Assembly (NCBI RefSeq): GCF_018449695.1
Contig: NZ_JAAVUY010000032.1
Span: forward strand, 1-43,147
Reading direction: 5' to 3'
DNA from: Bradyrhizobium sp. dw_411
Lineage (GTDB): Bacteria; Pseudomonadota; Alphaproteobacteria; Rhizobiales; Xanthobacteraceae
DNA: 43,147 nucleotides
Every line of letters starts with the position of its first letter. The stretch's first letter is position 1. Below, piece by piece: positions 7,739-15,356 of this stretch. Position numbers and translations under genes: made by a program. A model generated the notes under the pieces. It had not been told where the DNA came from and searched no databases. It saw nothing but the letters and a program-made list of their open reading frames with translations.

Positions 7739-8560
7739 ATGACTGTTTTGGCAGCAGCGCAGCTATTTCCCAAAGACCACAACGATCCGCTCCCGAGTGT
7801 TCAGGCGCGCCGGGCCTACCGCGGCGGGGCCGTCGCCAGCACGGCGGGGGTCGCTAACGGCTTCGTCCAGGGCAATCTCGCTATTTTGCCCGAGAAGCTC
7901 GCCGCTTCGTTTCACCGGTTTTGCCAGCTCAATCCAAAGCCATGCCCGATCATCGGCATGTCCGAGGTCGGCGATCCCCGTATTCCCTCGCTCGGGATCG
8001 ACCTTGATATCCGCACCGATATTCCGGGCTATCGGGTCTGGCGCGATGGCGAGGTGGTCGATGAGCCCACCGATGTCATGGCGCATTGGCGCGACGATCT
8101 CGTCGCCTTCGTGCTCGGCTGCTCCTTTTCTTTCGAAGAGGCGCTGATGGCCGACGACCTGCCGATCCGTCACATCGAAAACAATGTGCGGGTGCCGATG
8201 TATCGCACCAACATCCCCTGTGCGCCTTCAGGGCCGTTCGCCGGTCCGATGGTGGTGTCGATGCGGCCTTACAAGCCGGCCCAGGCGATCCGCGCGGTGC
8301 AGATCACCTCGCGATTTCCTGCGGTGCACGGCGCGCCGGTGCATCTCGGTCATCCGCATTCGATCGGGATTGCTGACATTACCAAACCTGACTACGGCGA
8401 CGCGGTCCCGGTGGCCGATGACGAGATTCCAGTGTTCTGGGCCTGCGGTGTGACGCCGCAGGCGGTAATCGCAGCGGCCAAGGTGCCGTTCGCCATCACG
8501 CATGCTCCGGGCTACATGCTGGTGACCGATTTGCTCAACAAGCAAATGGCTGTGCTGTAA
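7739..8560 (+). CDS. DUF1445 / YcsI family protein, D-glutamate cyclase-like (annotated hydro-lyase)
   Basis: A 273-residue protein of the DUF1445 family, usually labelled putative hydro-lyase and related to the mammalian D-glutamate cyclase that opens 5-oxo-D-proline. Visible family segments: ARRAYRGG near residue 21, GVANGFVQGNLAILP, GDPRIPSLGIDLDIRTDIPGYRVW, FVLGCSFSFEEAL (with Cys), PMYRTNIPC, and the C-terminal CGVTPQAVIAAAKVPFAITHAPG. Its length matches the family (260-275). It starts the rightward unit opposite LysR, 95 bp ahead of the ABC substrate-binding gene, and may be co-transcribed with it. The cyclase role is a family-level inference; the natural substrate here could be another cyclic amide or a hydroxyacid. 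Confidence 0.82.
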   Translation: MTVLAAAQLFPKDHNDPLPSVQARRAYRGGAVASTAGVANGFVQGNLAILPEKLAASFHRFCQLNPKPCPIIGMSEVGDPRIPSLGIDLDIRTDIPGYRVWRDGEVVDEPTDVMAHWRDDLVAFVLGCSFSFEEALMADDLPIRHIENNVRVPMYRTNIPCAPSGPFAGPMVVSMRPYKPAQAIRAVQITSRFPAVHGAPVHLGHPHSIGIADITKPDYGDAVPVADDEIPVFWACGVTPQAVIAAAKVPFAITHAPGYMLVTDLLNKQMAVL

Positions 8561-8655
8561 AGCATGACCCATGGGCATATGCTGCCGTACTTTGAGGCTT
8601 TACCGTTCTCTTCAATCGTTTCATCGATAGCGCCGAACAGGCAGGGGATTTTGCA

Positions 8656-9900
8656 ATGACCATCAGTCGCCGGAATGTGTTGCTTGGAGCCACCGCCAGC
8701 GCGGCGCTGTTGCCGATCGCGGCTCGCGCGCAGACGCCGGAAGTGGCTATTGGCATCATCTATCCGCTGTCCGGCGCCAGTGCGCAGATCGGCGTTGATG
8801 CGCAGAAATCATTCGAGACCGCGCTTGAAATCATCAACAAGGATTTCGATTTCGACCTGCCACTGGCCCGCGGCGAAGGATTGCCCGGTCTTGGCGGCGC
8901 CAGGATCCGTCTTGTGTTCGCCGATCACCAGGCCGATCCGCAGAAGGGCCGCGCCGAAGCCGAGCGCCTGATCACCCAGGAAAAGGTCTGCGCCATCATC
9001 GGCACCTATCAGAGCGCGGTCGCGGTGACGATCAGCCAGATCTGCGAGCGCTACCAGATTCCGTTCATGTCGGCTGATAACTCCTCGCCGAGCCTGCATC
9101 GCCGTGGCCTCAAATTCTATTTCCGCGCGGCGCCGCACGACGAGATGTTCTCGGCCGCGATGTTCGATTTCTTCGATGCGATGAAGAAAAAGGGCACCAA
9201 GATCGACACGCTGTCGCTGTTCCATGAAGACACGATTTTCGGCACCGACTCCGGCAACGCCCAGCTCAAGCTCGCCAATGAGCGCGGCTACAAGGTGGTG
9301 GCCGATATCAAATACCGCTCCAACTCACCGTCTCTGTCCGCTGAAGTACAGCAGCTCAAGGCCGGCAATGCCGACGTGCTGATGCCGTCGAGCTACACCA
9401 CCGACGGCATCCTCCTGATCAAGACCATGGCCGAACTCGGCTACAAGCCCAGCGCCATTGTCGCGCAGGACGCCGGCTTCTCGGAAAAGGCGCTGTACGA
9501 CGCGGTCGGCGACAAGCTCGAAGGCGCGATCTCGCGTGGCAGCTTTTCGCTCGATCTCGCCGCCAAGCGGCCGATGGTCGGCAAGATCAATGCGATGTTC
9601 AAGGAAAAGTCGGGCAAGGACCTCAACGACTTCTCATCGCGGCAGTTCATGGCGCTGATCGTGATGGCGGAGGCCATCAATCGCGCCAAGTCGACCGATG
9701 GCGACAAGATTCGCGAATCCCTGGTAGCGACCGACATTCCCGGCGACAACACCATCATGCCGTGGAAGCGCGTGAAGTTCGACGAGATGGGCCAGAACAA
9801 CGACGCCGATCCGGTGTTGCTGCAATATGTCGGCGGCAAGTTCGTCACCATCTTCCCGCCGCAAGCCGCTGTTGCCGATGCTCTCTGGCCGATGAAGTAA
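8656..9900 (+). CDS. ABC transporter substrate-binding protein, branched-chain amino acid (Liv) type
   Basis: A 414-residue periplasmic binding protein of the Leu/Ile/Val family (Peripla_BP_6). Residues 1-25 are an export signal with SRRNVLL, a possible twin-arginine motif, and cleavage after ARA. The mature protein starts with IGIIYPLSGASAQIG and continues with EAERLITQEKVCAIIGTYQSAVA, the two-lobed fold typical of LivK. It binds the imported solute and delivers it to the LivH/LivM permeases. Liv-type proteins carry many ligands besides amino acids, including amides, aromatic acids and urea, so the ligand is unknown. AGGGGA lies 7 bases before the ATG. The permease gene begins 22 bp downstream. 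Confidence 0.92.
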   Translation: MTISRRNVLLGATASAALLPIAARAQTPEVAIGIIYPLSGASAQIGVDAQKSFETALEIINKDFDFDLPLARGEGLPGLGGARIRLVFADHQADPQKGRAEAERLITQEKVCAIIGTYQSAVAVTISQICERYQIPFMSADNSSPSLHRRGLKFYFRAAPHDEMFSAAMFDFFDAMKKKGTKIDTLSLFHEDTIFGTDSGNAQLKLANERGYKVVADIKYRSNSPSLSAEVQQLKAGNADVLMPSSYTTDGILLIKTMAELGYKPSAIVAQDAGFSEKALYDAVGDKLEGAISRGSFSLDLAAKRPMVGKINAMFKEKSGKDLNDFSSRQFMALIVMAEAINRAKSTDGDKIRESLVATDIPGDNTIMPWKRVKFDEMGQNNDADPVLLQYVGGKFVTIFPPQAAVADALWPMK

Positions 9901-9922
9901 ACGGCAGGTCGGGGCGGGCGCC

Positions 9923-10801
9923 ATGACAGCCGAGACCATTATCCAGAGTCTCGCCAGCGGTCTGCTGATGGGGCTGCTCTATGGCCTGATCGCGGTCGGC
10001 CTCGCGTTGATCTTCGGGCTGATGGACGTGGTGAATTTCGCCCATGGCGAGTTCCTGATGATCGCGATGTACGCGACGTTCTTTCTGTTCGCGTTCTTTG
10101 CGATCGATCCGCTGCTGGCCGCGCCGCTGGTCGCAGCCGCGTTGTTCGTGTTCGGTGCGGTGGTCTATCTGCTGGTCGTGCGGTTTGCGGTGCGGGCCAA
10201 GGCCAATGCCGGCATGGTGCAGATCTTTTCGACCTTCGGGCTCGCTATCGTGATGCGTGGCCTCGCGCAATTCTTCTTCACGCCGGATTATCGCAGCATC
10301 GCGCATTCCTGGCTCGGCGGCAAAACCATCTCGATTCATGGAATCTTCCTGCCAGTGCCGCAACTGGTCGGCGCGCTGGTCTCGATCGCCGCGTTCGGCG
10401 CGCTGTATTTCTTCATCAACCGCACCGATTTTGGCCGGGCCCTTGAGGCAACCCGCGAGGATGCCGGCGCGGTGGCGCTGGTCGGTATCGACAAGAACAA
10501 GGTATTCGCGCTGGGCTGGGGCCTCGGCGCGGCATTGGTAGGTTTAGCCGGCGCCGTGATGGCGATGTTCTTCTACATTTATCCGGATGTCGGTGCATCG
10601 TTCGCGCTGATTGCCTACGTGACCGTGGCGCTGGGTGGTTTCGGCAGCGTATTCGGGGCCTTTGCCGGCGGCATCATTGTCGGTCTGGTTGAGGCTTCCA
10701 CGGCGTTATTATTACCGCCATCGCTGAAATCGGTCGGCATCTATGCGGTCTATCTGCTGGTCGTCTTCATCCGGCCGCGTGGCCTGTTCGGGTCGATCTG
10801 A
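9923..10801 (+). CDS. livH: Branched-chain amino acid type ABC permease (LivH)
   Basis: A 292-residue inner membrane permease with about eight hydrophobic helices. Family segments: SLASGLLMGLLYGLIAVGLA at the N-terminus, FGLMDVVNFAHGEFLMIAMY, and the coupling segment ATREDAGAVALVGIDKNKVFALG, which contacts the ATPase. It ends with FIRPRGLFGSI, typical of LivH. Its stop and the next start share one base (TGATG), so translation is probably coupled to the following permease. With its partner it forms the channel of the importer. Only the transporter class is certain, not the substrate. Confidence 0.92.
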   Translation: MTAETIIQSLASGLLMGLLYGLIAVGLALIFGLMDVVNFAHGEFLMIAMYATFFLFAFFAIDPLLAAPLVAAALFVFGAVVYLLVVRFAVRAKANAGMVQIFSTFGLAIVMRGLAQFFFTPDYRSIAHSWLGGKTISIHGIFLPVPQLVGALVSIAAFGALYFFINRTDFGRALEATREDAGAVALVGIDKNKVFALGWGLGAALVGLAGAVMAMFFYIYPDVGASFALIAYVTVALGGFGSVFGAFAGGIIVGLVEASTALLLPPSLKSVGIYAVYLLVVFIRPRGLFGSI

Positions 10802-11781
10802 TGGATACGAACTTCGCCCAGCGCCGCCGTCGCGATCTGATCGTCGCCGCCTGTCTGGCCGCGATCGCCGCGCTGGTGCCGCTGTTCGTCAAAGATGTCT
10901 ACGTCCAGAACATTATGGTACTGACCCTGATGTATGCCGCACTGTCGCAAAGCTGGAATATTCTCAGCGGCTATTGCGGGCAGATCTCGCTCGGCCACGC
11001 GCTGTATTTCGGGCTCGGCGCTTACACGACCGCGCTGCTGTTCACCAAATTCGGCGTGCTGCCATGGTTCGGCATGCTCGGTGGCGGCCTGATCTCGGCT
11101 ATCATTGCGATGGCGCTTGGCTATCCCTGCTTCCGGCTGCGCGGGCATTACTTCGTCATCGCGACCATCGTCATTGCCGAGACCGCCCTGTTGCTGTTCC
11201 AGAATTGGGACTGGGCCGGCGCGGCGCTCGGGATCGATATTCCGGTGCGGCATGACAGTTGGCTGACGTTTCAGTTTACGCGCAGCAAGCTGCCATACTT
11301 CTATTTCGCGCTGGTGCTGGCCTGCATCGCCTGGTTCGTGACCTGGTGGCTCGAGGATTCCAAATGGGGCTATTGGTGGCGTGCCGTGAAAGACAATCCG
11401 GACGCCGCCGAAAGCCTCGGCGTGGTCGTGTTCAATTCCAAGATGGGCGCGGCGGCGGTCTCGGCGTTTTTGACGGCGGTCGGCGGCAGTTTCTATGCGC
11501 AGTTCGTGTCCTACATCGATCCTGAAAGCGTGATGGGCTTTCAGTTCTCGCTCTTGATGGCGCTGCCCGCGGTATTAGGGGGCATCGGCACGCTGTGGGG
11601 GCCGGTGCTCGGCGCCGTGATCCTGATCCCGCTCACCGAACTCACGCGCTCCTTCATCGGCGGCTCCGGCCGCGGCGTCGACCTGATCGTTTACGGCACG
11701 TTGATCGTGCTGATTTCGCTGGCGCGGCCCGAAGGACTGGTCGGGCTGTTCTCGCGCCGGCGCAAGGAGGCCACACGATGA
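10801..11781 (+). CDS. livM: Branched-chain amino acid type ABC permease (LivM)
   Basis: A 326-residue inner membrane protein, the second permease half. It carries the LivM segment ALSQSWNILSGYCGQISLGH near residues 43-62, YPCFRLRGHYFVIATI, and a coupling loop AVKDNPDAAESLGV. About nine hydrophobic helices are evident. The last 10 residues are charged (FSRRRKEATR). Its stop overlaps the ATPase start (ATGA), consistent with one polycistronic unit from the binding protein to the second ATPase. It acts with LivH. Confidence 0.92.
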   Translation: MDTNFAQRRRRDLIVAACLAAIAALVPLFVKDVYVQNIMVLTLMYAALSQSWNILSGYCGQISLGHALYFGLGAYTTALLFTKFGVLPWFGMLGGGLISAIIAMALGYPCFRLRGHYFVIATIVIAETALLLFQNWDWAGAALGIDIPVRHDSWLTFQFTRSKLPYFYFALVLACIAWFVTWWLEDSKWGYWWRAVKDNPDAAESLGVVVFNSKMGAAAVSAFLTAVGGSFYAQFVSYIDPESVMGFQFSLLMALPAVLGGIGTLWGPVLGAVILIPLTELTRSFIGGSGRGVDLIVYGTLIVLISLARPEGLVGLFSRRRKEATR

Positions 11782-12509
11782 CGGCCTTGCTGGAAATCAA
11801 AGGGGTTTGGCAGCGCTTCGGCGGGCTGATCGCCAACAGCGATATTTCGATTTCGGTCGGTAGCGGCGAGATCGTCGGATTGATCGGTCCCAACGGGGCC
11901 GGCAAGTCGACGCTGTTCAACCTGATCGCAGGCGTGCTGCCGCCGACTCAGGGCTCGATCGTCTTCAACGGCGAGGACGTCACCGCATTGCCGGCGGCGG
12001 AGCGCTGCCAGCGCGGCATCGGGCGCACGTTTCAGGTCGTGAAAAGTTTTGAGACCATGACTGTCATCGACAACGTCATTGTCGGCGCACTGGTGCGTTC
12101 CACTGTGATGCGCGAGGCGCGCCGCAAGGCCTATGAGGTGCTGGAATTCTGCGGGTTGGCCGCGCGCGCCGACGTGCTCGCGAGCCAGCTCATCCCCTCG
12201 GAAAAGCGGCGGCTTGAAGTCGCGCGCGCGCTCGCGACCGAGCCGAAACTGCTGCTGCTCGATGAAGTGCTGACGGGTCTCACGCCCATTGAAGCCCAGA
12301 CCGGCGTCGAGTTGGTGCGAAAGGTGCGCGCCACCGGCGTCACGGTGCTGATGGTCGAGCATGTCATGGAAATCGTGATGCCGCTGGTCGACCGCGCCAT
12401 CGTGCTCGACCTCGGCAAGGTGCTGGTCGAGGGCAAGCCGGCCGACATCGTGCGCGATCCGAAAGTCATCAGCGCCTATCTTGGGGATCGTCATGCTGTC
12501 AGTGCATGA
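11778..12509 (+). CDS. livG: ABC transporter ATP-binding protein (LivG type)
   Basis: A 243-residue nucleotide-binding subunit. Walker A is GPNGAGKST (near residue 37), the Q-loop is in GRTFQVVKSFETMT, and Walker B is LLLLDEVLTGLTP. The signature is unusual: instead of LSGGQ the sequence reads SQLIPSEKRRLEVARALA, so the canonical signature is weak or absent before the Arg-rich helix. The switch His is in MVEHVME. The ATG at 11778 overlaps the livM stop; the open frame further upstream is only the shadow of livM. It pairs with the next ATPase to energise the importer. Confidence 0.9.
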   Translation: MTALLEIKGVWQRFGGLIANSDISISVGSGEIVGLIGPNGAGKSTLFNLIAGVLPPTQGSIVFNGEDVTALPAAERCQRGIGRTFQVVKSFETMTVIDNVIVGALVRSTVMREARRKAYEVLEFCGLAARADVLASQLIPSEKRRLEVARALATEPKLLLLDEVLTGLTPIEAQTGVELVRKVRATGVTVLMVEHVMEIVMPLVDRAIVLDLGKVLVEGKPADIVRDPKVISAYLGDRHAVSA

Positions 12510-13197
12510 AGTCACCACCGCCTATCAGGGGCTGGTCGCGCTTTCGGCGGTGTCGATCGAAGTGGCCAAGGGCGAGATCGTGTGCGTTGCCGGCGCCAAT
12601 GGCGCGGGCAAATCGACATTGATAAAATCCATTGCGGGCGCCGAGCGGCCGCGCTCCGGCACCGTCACCTTCGATGGTGCCCGCATCGACGGCCTGTCCC
12701 AGCACATGATCACTGCGCGTGGCATCGCCTATGTGCCGGAAAACCGCCGACTGTTTCCGCGGCTCTCGGTACGGGACAATCTGCGGCTCGGCAGTTATCT
12801 CTATCGCAGCCAGTCCGATCGCGAAGAACCGTTGAACCTGGTGTTCCAACTGTTTCCACGGCTCTCAGAGCGCCTCGAGCAGCGCGCCGAAACGCTTTCC
12901 GGCGGTGAGCAGCAGATGCTGGCGATCGGCCGCGCGCTGATGACGCGGCCGCGGCTGTTGATGCTGGACGAGCCGTCGCAGGGCATCATGCCCAAGCTGG
13001 TCGACGAGATATTCCAGGCCGTGAAACGCATCCGCGATGCCGGGATGACGGTGCTGATCGTCGAACAGCGCATCGCCGAGTGCCTCGAGATCGCCGACCG
13101 TGCCTACATCCTGCAAACCGGACGCTTGCAGATGCAGGGCACATCGGCGGAGATCCAAGGCAATCCGGATGTCAGGAAGGCGTATCTGGGGTTGTAA
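12493..13197 (+). CDS. livF: ABC transporter ATP-binding protein (LivF type)
   Basis: A 234-residue second ATPase. Walker A is GANGAGKST (near residue 35), LivF-type YVPENRRLFPRLSVRDNLRLG follows, the canonical signature LSGGEQQML is present, and Walker B is LLMLDEPSQG, with His replaced by Gln in the switch (IVEQRIAE). I chose the ATG at 12493, which overlaps livG by 17 bases, because the protein then begins with the usual MLSVHEVTTAYQG. It ends the transporter operon; the next gene starts 40 bp later after an AT-rich stretch. The intact signature here complements the degenerate one in LivG, as seen in asymmetric ABC pairs. Confidence 0.92.
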   Translation: MLSVHEVTTAYQGLVALSAVSIEVAKGEIVCVAGANGAGKSTLIKSIAGAERPRSGTVTFDGARIDGLSQHMITARGIAYVPENRRLFPRLSVRDNLRLGSYLYRSQSDREEPLNLVFQLFPRLSERLEQRAETLSGGEQQMLAIGRALMTRPRLLMLDEPSQGIMPKLVDEIFQAVKRIRDAGMTVLIVEQRIAECLEIADRAYILQTGRLQMQGTSAEIQGNPDVRKAYLGL

Positions 13198-13237
13198 AGC
13201 ATCGTGGCGCTCATGCCCGAATGTGCTAAAATAAACG

Positions 13238-13522
13238 ATGTTCTCGTTCGACCAAGCCAAAACGCTCGCAGAAGAAGCCGTAGCAGCTCTTGCTGCTGCG
13301 AATGAAGCTGAATTTGTTCTCATTCACGAAGCAACGGTCGAAATAAAAGAGGGATGGATCTTTTTCTATAACAGCAGAGAGTTCGTCGAAACCGGAGCGT
13401 TCAGCGCCTCCCTCCTAGGAAATGGGCCTATATTCATCGATCGTGGTGGAGTTCTGCGCTGGCTTCCAACCGCAGGCCCTTGGCAAGAAGCGATCAGAGA
13501 TAAATGGTGGTCCTCATCCTGA
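13238..13522 (+). CDS. Imm35/YrhB-like small protein
   Basis: A 94-residue soluble protein. The core matches the Imm35/YrhB pattern: an N-terminal helix (FDQAKTLAEEAVAALAAAN), VLIHEATVEIKEGWIFFYNS, then LLGNGPIFIDRGGVLRWLPTAGPW. Imm35 proteins are predicted immunity factors of polymorphic toxins, and the related YrhB is reported as a small chaperone. No toxin, Rhs or T6SS gene is near, so it is an orphan here. The final residues WWSSS and the TGA come from a family A repeat that begins at 13509, so the original C-terminus may have been different. Upstream, TGTGCTAAAAT could be a -10 element. It is convergent with otnC. Confidence 0.68.
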   Translation: MFSFDQAKTLAEEAVAALAAANEAEFVLIHEATVEIKEGWIFFYNSREFVETGAFSASLLGNGPIFIDRGGVLRWLPTAGPWQEAIRDKWWSSS

Positions 13523-13620
13523 GGAGCCGCGAAGCGGCGTCTCGAAGGATGGCCCCGGGCAGGGTGCATGTCGCCATCCTTCGAGACGCGCGCAAGAGCG
13601 CGCTCCTCAGGATGAGGACC
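13509..13620. repeat. Family A composite repeat (two inverted hairpin modules)
   Basis: A 112-bp element with reverse-complementary outer ends (GGTCCTCATCCT at 13509-13520, AGGATGAGGACC at 13609-13620). The left module has inner stem GCCGC-GAA-GCGGC; the right module has GCGCGC-AAGA-GCGCGC. A spacer of about 21 bp joins them. It lies between two convergent genes and supplies the TGA stop codon of both (13520-13522 on plus, 13609-13607 on minus). It may also act as a two-way transcription terminator, although no U-tract is present. Confidence 0.88.
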
Positions 13621-14281
13621 CTGAGTGTGGCCCATGCTCCGGCAACGCCAACCCAAACGTCTTCGACAAATCCGCCACCTGCTCGGGCGACAGATACCGT
13701 GGATTGAGCCCGCGCAGCAGCAGATAGAGCTTGGCGGTTTCTTCCAGCTCTTCCATCGCGAACACTGCGGCTTCCAGCGTATCGCCTGATACCACCGGGC
13801 CGTGATTGGCCAGCAGCACGGAGGAGTATTTCCCGGCGAGGCCCTTGATTGCGTCGGCGACGGCGGGGTCACCGGGCCGATAATACGGCACCAGCACCGT
13901 GGCGCCGCATTTCATCAGGTAATAGGGCGTCATCGGCGGCAGCGCCGCGCGCGGATCGATCTCCGGCAGCATCGAGAGCGCCACCGAATGCGTCGAATGC
14001 AGATGCACCACCGCGCGCGCGGTGCCACGGGTCTGATAAAGTGCGTTGTGCAGCGGCACTTCCTTGGTTGGGGCATCGCCGGAGAGGAGGTTGCCGTTGG
14101 CATCGAGCCGCGACAGCCGGACGGGGTCCAGAAATCCCAGCGATGCGTTGGTTGGCGTCACCAGCCAACCGCCATCTTCGAGCTTGACACTGATATTGCC
14201 CGAGGAGCCCGGCGTCAGTCCGCGCTCGAACAGCGAGCGGCCCAGGCGGCAGATTTCCTCGCGTATCCGGGTTTCGGTCAT
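13607..14281 (-). CDS. otnC: 3-oxo-tetronate 4-phosphate decarboxylase
   Basis: A 224-residue class II aldolase/adducin family enzyme. Seen: GLTPGSSGNISVKLEDGGWL (phosphate and substrate loop), metal-binding HLHSTHS, and the second metal segment LANHGPVVSG. In the acid-sugar pathway OtnC decarboxylates 3-oxo-tetronate 4-phosphate to dihydroxyacetone phosphate and CO2. The specific assignment rests on its neighbours, since fuculose-phosphate aldolases share this fold: ltnD, otnI and otnK lie divergently across a 115-bp spacer. I chose the ATG at 14281 (MTETRIREEICRLGRSLFERG), the usual family start. The last residues SGSSS and the stop lie in a family A repeat. Confidence 0.87.
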   Translation of the reverse strand: MTETRIREEICRLGRSLFERGLTPGSSGNISVKLEDGGWLVTPTNASLGFLDPVRLSRLDANGNLLSGDAPTKEVPLHNALYQTRGTARAVVHLHSTHSVALSMLPEIDPRAALPPMTPYYLMKCGATVLVPYYRPGDPAVADAIKGLAGKYSSVLLANHGPVVSGDTLEAAVFAMEELEETAKLYLLLRGLNPRYLSPEQVADLSKTFGLALPEHGPHSGSSS

Positions 14282-14396
14282 GACAGTATTCCTTTGCCGC
14301 CTTGTCTCACGCTTTGGCAGCGCGGCCAAGCCGTGATACGCAGAGGCAAAGCCGGAGACTAATTCGGCTCAAGAGGAACCGCAGGGAATTTGCCGC

Positions 14397-15308
14397 ATGC
14401 CTGAGTCAAAACCGCATATCGCCGTCATTGGGCTGGGTTCGATGGGATTCGGCATGGCCACCTCGCTGCGGCGCGCAGGATTTACCGTTACCGGCTGCGA
14501 TGTGTCGGACGACGCTGTCGCGCGGTTCGTCGCGGATGGCGGCCGTGGCGCCAAGACGCCGGCGGAGGCTGCGAAAGCGGCCGACATCGTCGTCAGCGTG
14601 GTCGTCAACGCCGCGCAGACTGAGACCATCCTGTTCGGCAACAACGGCGTCGCCGAAACGCTGGCCAGGGACGCCGTGTTCATCTCGTCGGCGACCATGG
14701 ACCCGGATGTCGCGCGGCGGCTGGCGAAACAGTTGGAAGCGACCGGCCGGCATTATCTCGACGCGCCGATTTCCGGCGGCGCGCAGCGCGCGGCGCAGGG
14801 CGAGTTGACCATTCTCGCATCGGGCAGCCCGGCTGCATTTACCAAAGCAAGGCCCGCGCTCGACGCGATGGCCGCCAAGCTTTACGAACTCGGCGATGCC
14901 GCCGGGCAGGGCGCCGCGTTCAAGATGATCAATCAGTTGCTTGCGGGCGTCCATATCGCCGCCGCTTCGGAAGCGATCACGTTTGCCGCGAAACAGGGGC
15001 TTGATATCAAAAAGGTCTATGAGGTGATCACCGCATCGGCCGGCAATTCCTGGATGTTCGAGAACCGCGTGCCGCATGTACTCGACGGCGATTACACGCC
15101 GCGCAGCGCGGTGGAGATCTTCGTCAAGGACCTCGGCATCATTCAGGATATGGCGCGCACCGCGAGATTTCCGGTACCGGTCGCGGCCGCCGCGTTGCAG
15201 ATGTTCCTGATGACGGCAGCCTCCGGCATGGGCCGCGATGACGACGCCTCGGTGGCGCGAATGTATGCCCGCGTCACCGGCACGTCTTTGCCGGGCGAGC
15301 CGAAATAG
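14397..15308 (+). CDS. ltnD: L-threonate dehydrogenase
   Basis: A 303-residue member of the 3-hydroxyisobutyrate dehydrogenase family. The NAD loop is GLGSMGFGMATSLRRAG (about residues 13-29); the substrate loop is DAPISGGAQRA; and the catalytic Lys is in FKMINQLLAGVHIAA. LtnD oxidises L-threonate at C2 to 2-oxo-tetronate. It heads a rightward operon with otnI (48 bp gap) and otnK (overlap), which is what distinguishes it from other beta-hydroxyacid dehydrogenases. The 115-bp spacer to otnC should hold both promoters. No regulator gene adjoins the cluster. Confidence 0.88.
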   Translation: MPESKPHIAVIGLGSMGFGMATSLRRAGFTVTGCDVSDDAVARFVADGGRGAKTPAEAAKAADIVVSVVVNAAQTETILFGNNGVAETLARDAVFISSATMDPDVARRLAKQLEATGRHYLDAPISGGAQRAAQGELTILASGSPAAFTKARPALDAMAAKLYELGDAAGQGAAFKMINQLLAGVHIAAASEAITFAAKQGLDIKKVYEVITASAGNSWMFENRVPHVLDGDYTPRSAVEIFVKDLGIIQDMARTARFPVPVAAAALQMFLMTAASGMGRDDDASVARMYARVTGTSLPGEPK

Positions 15309-15356
15309 ATATCAATCGATAGAAGCCGTATAAGCGAACCAACAAGAGGACAGTGG

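Noticed and set aside
13509..13620. The paired family A hairpins as a CRISPR-like array
   Set aside because: There are only two inverted modules, not direct repeats with regular spacers, and no cas genes.
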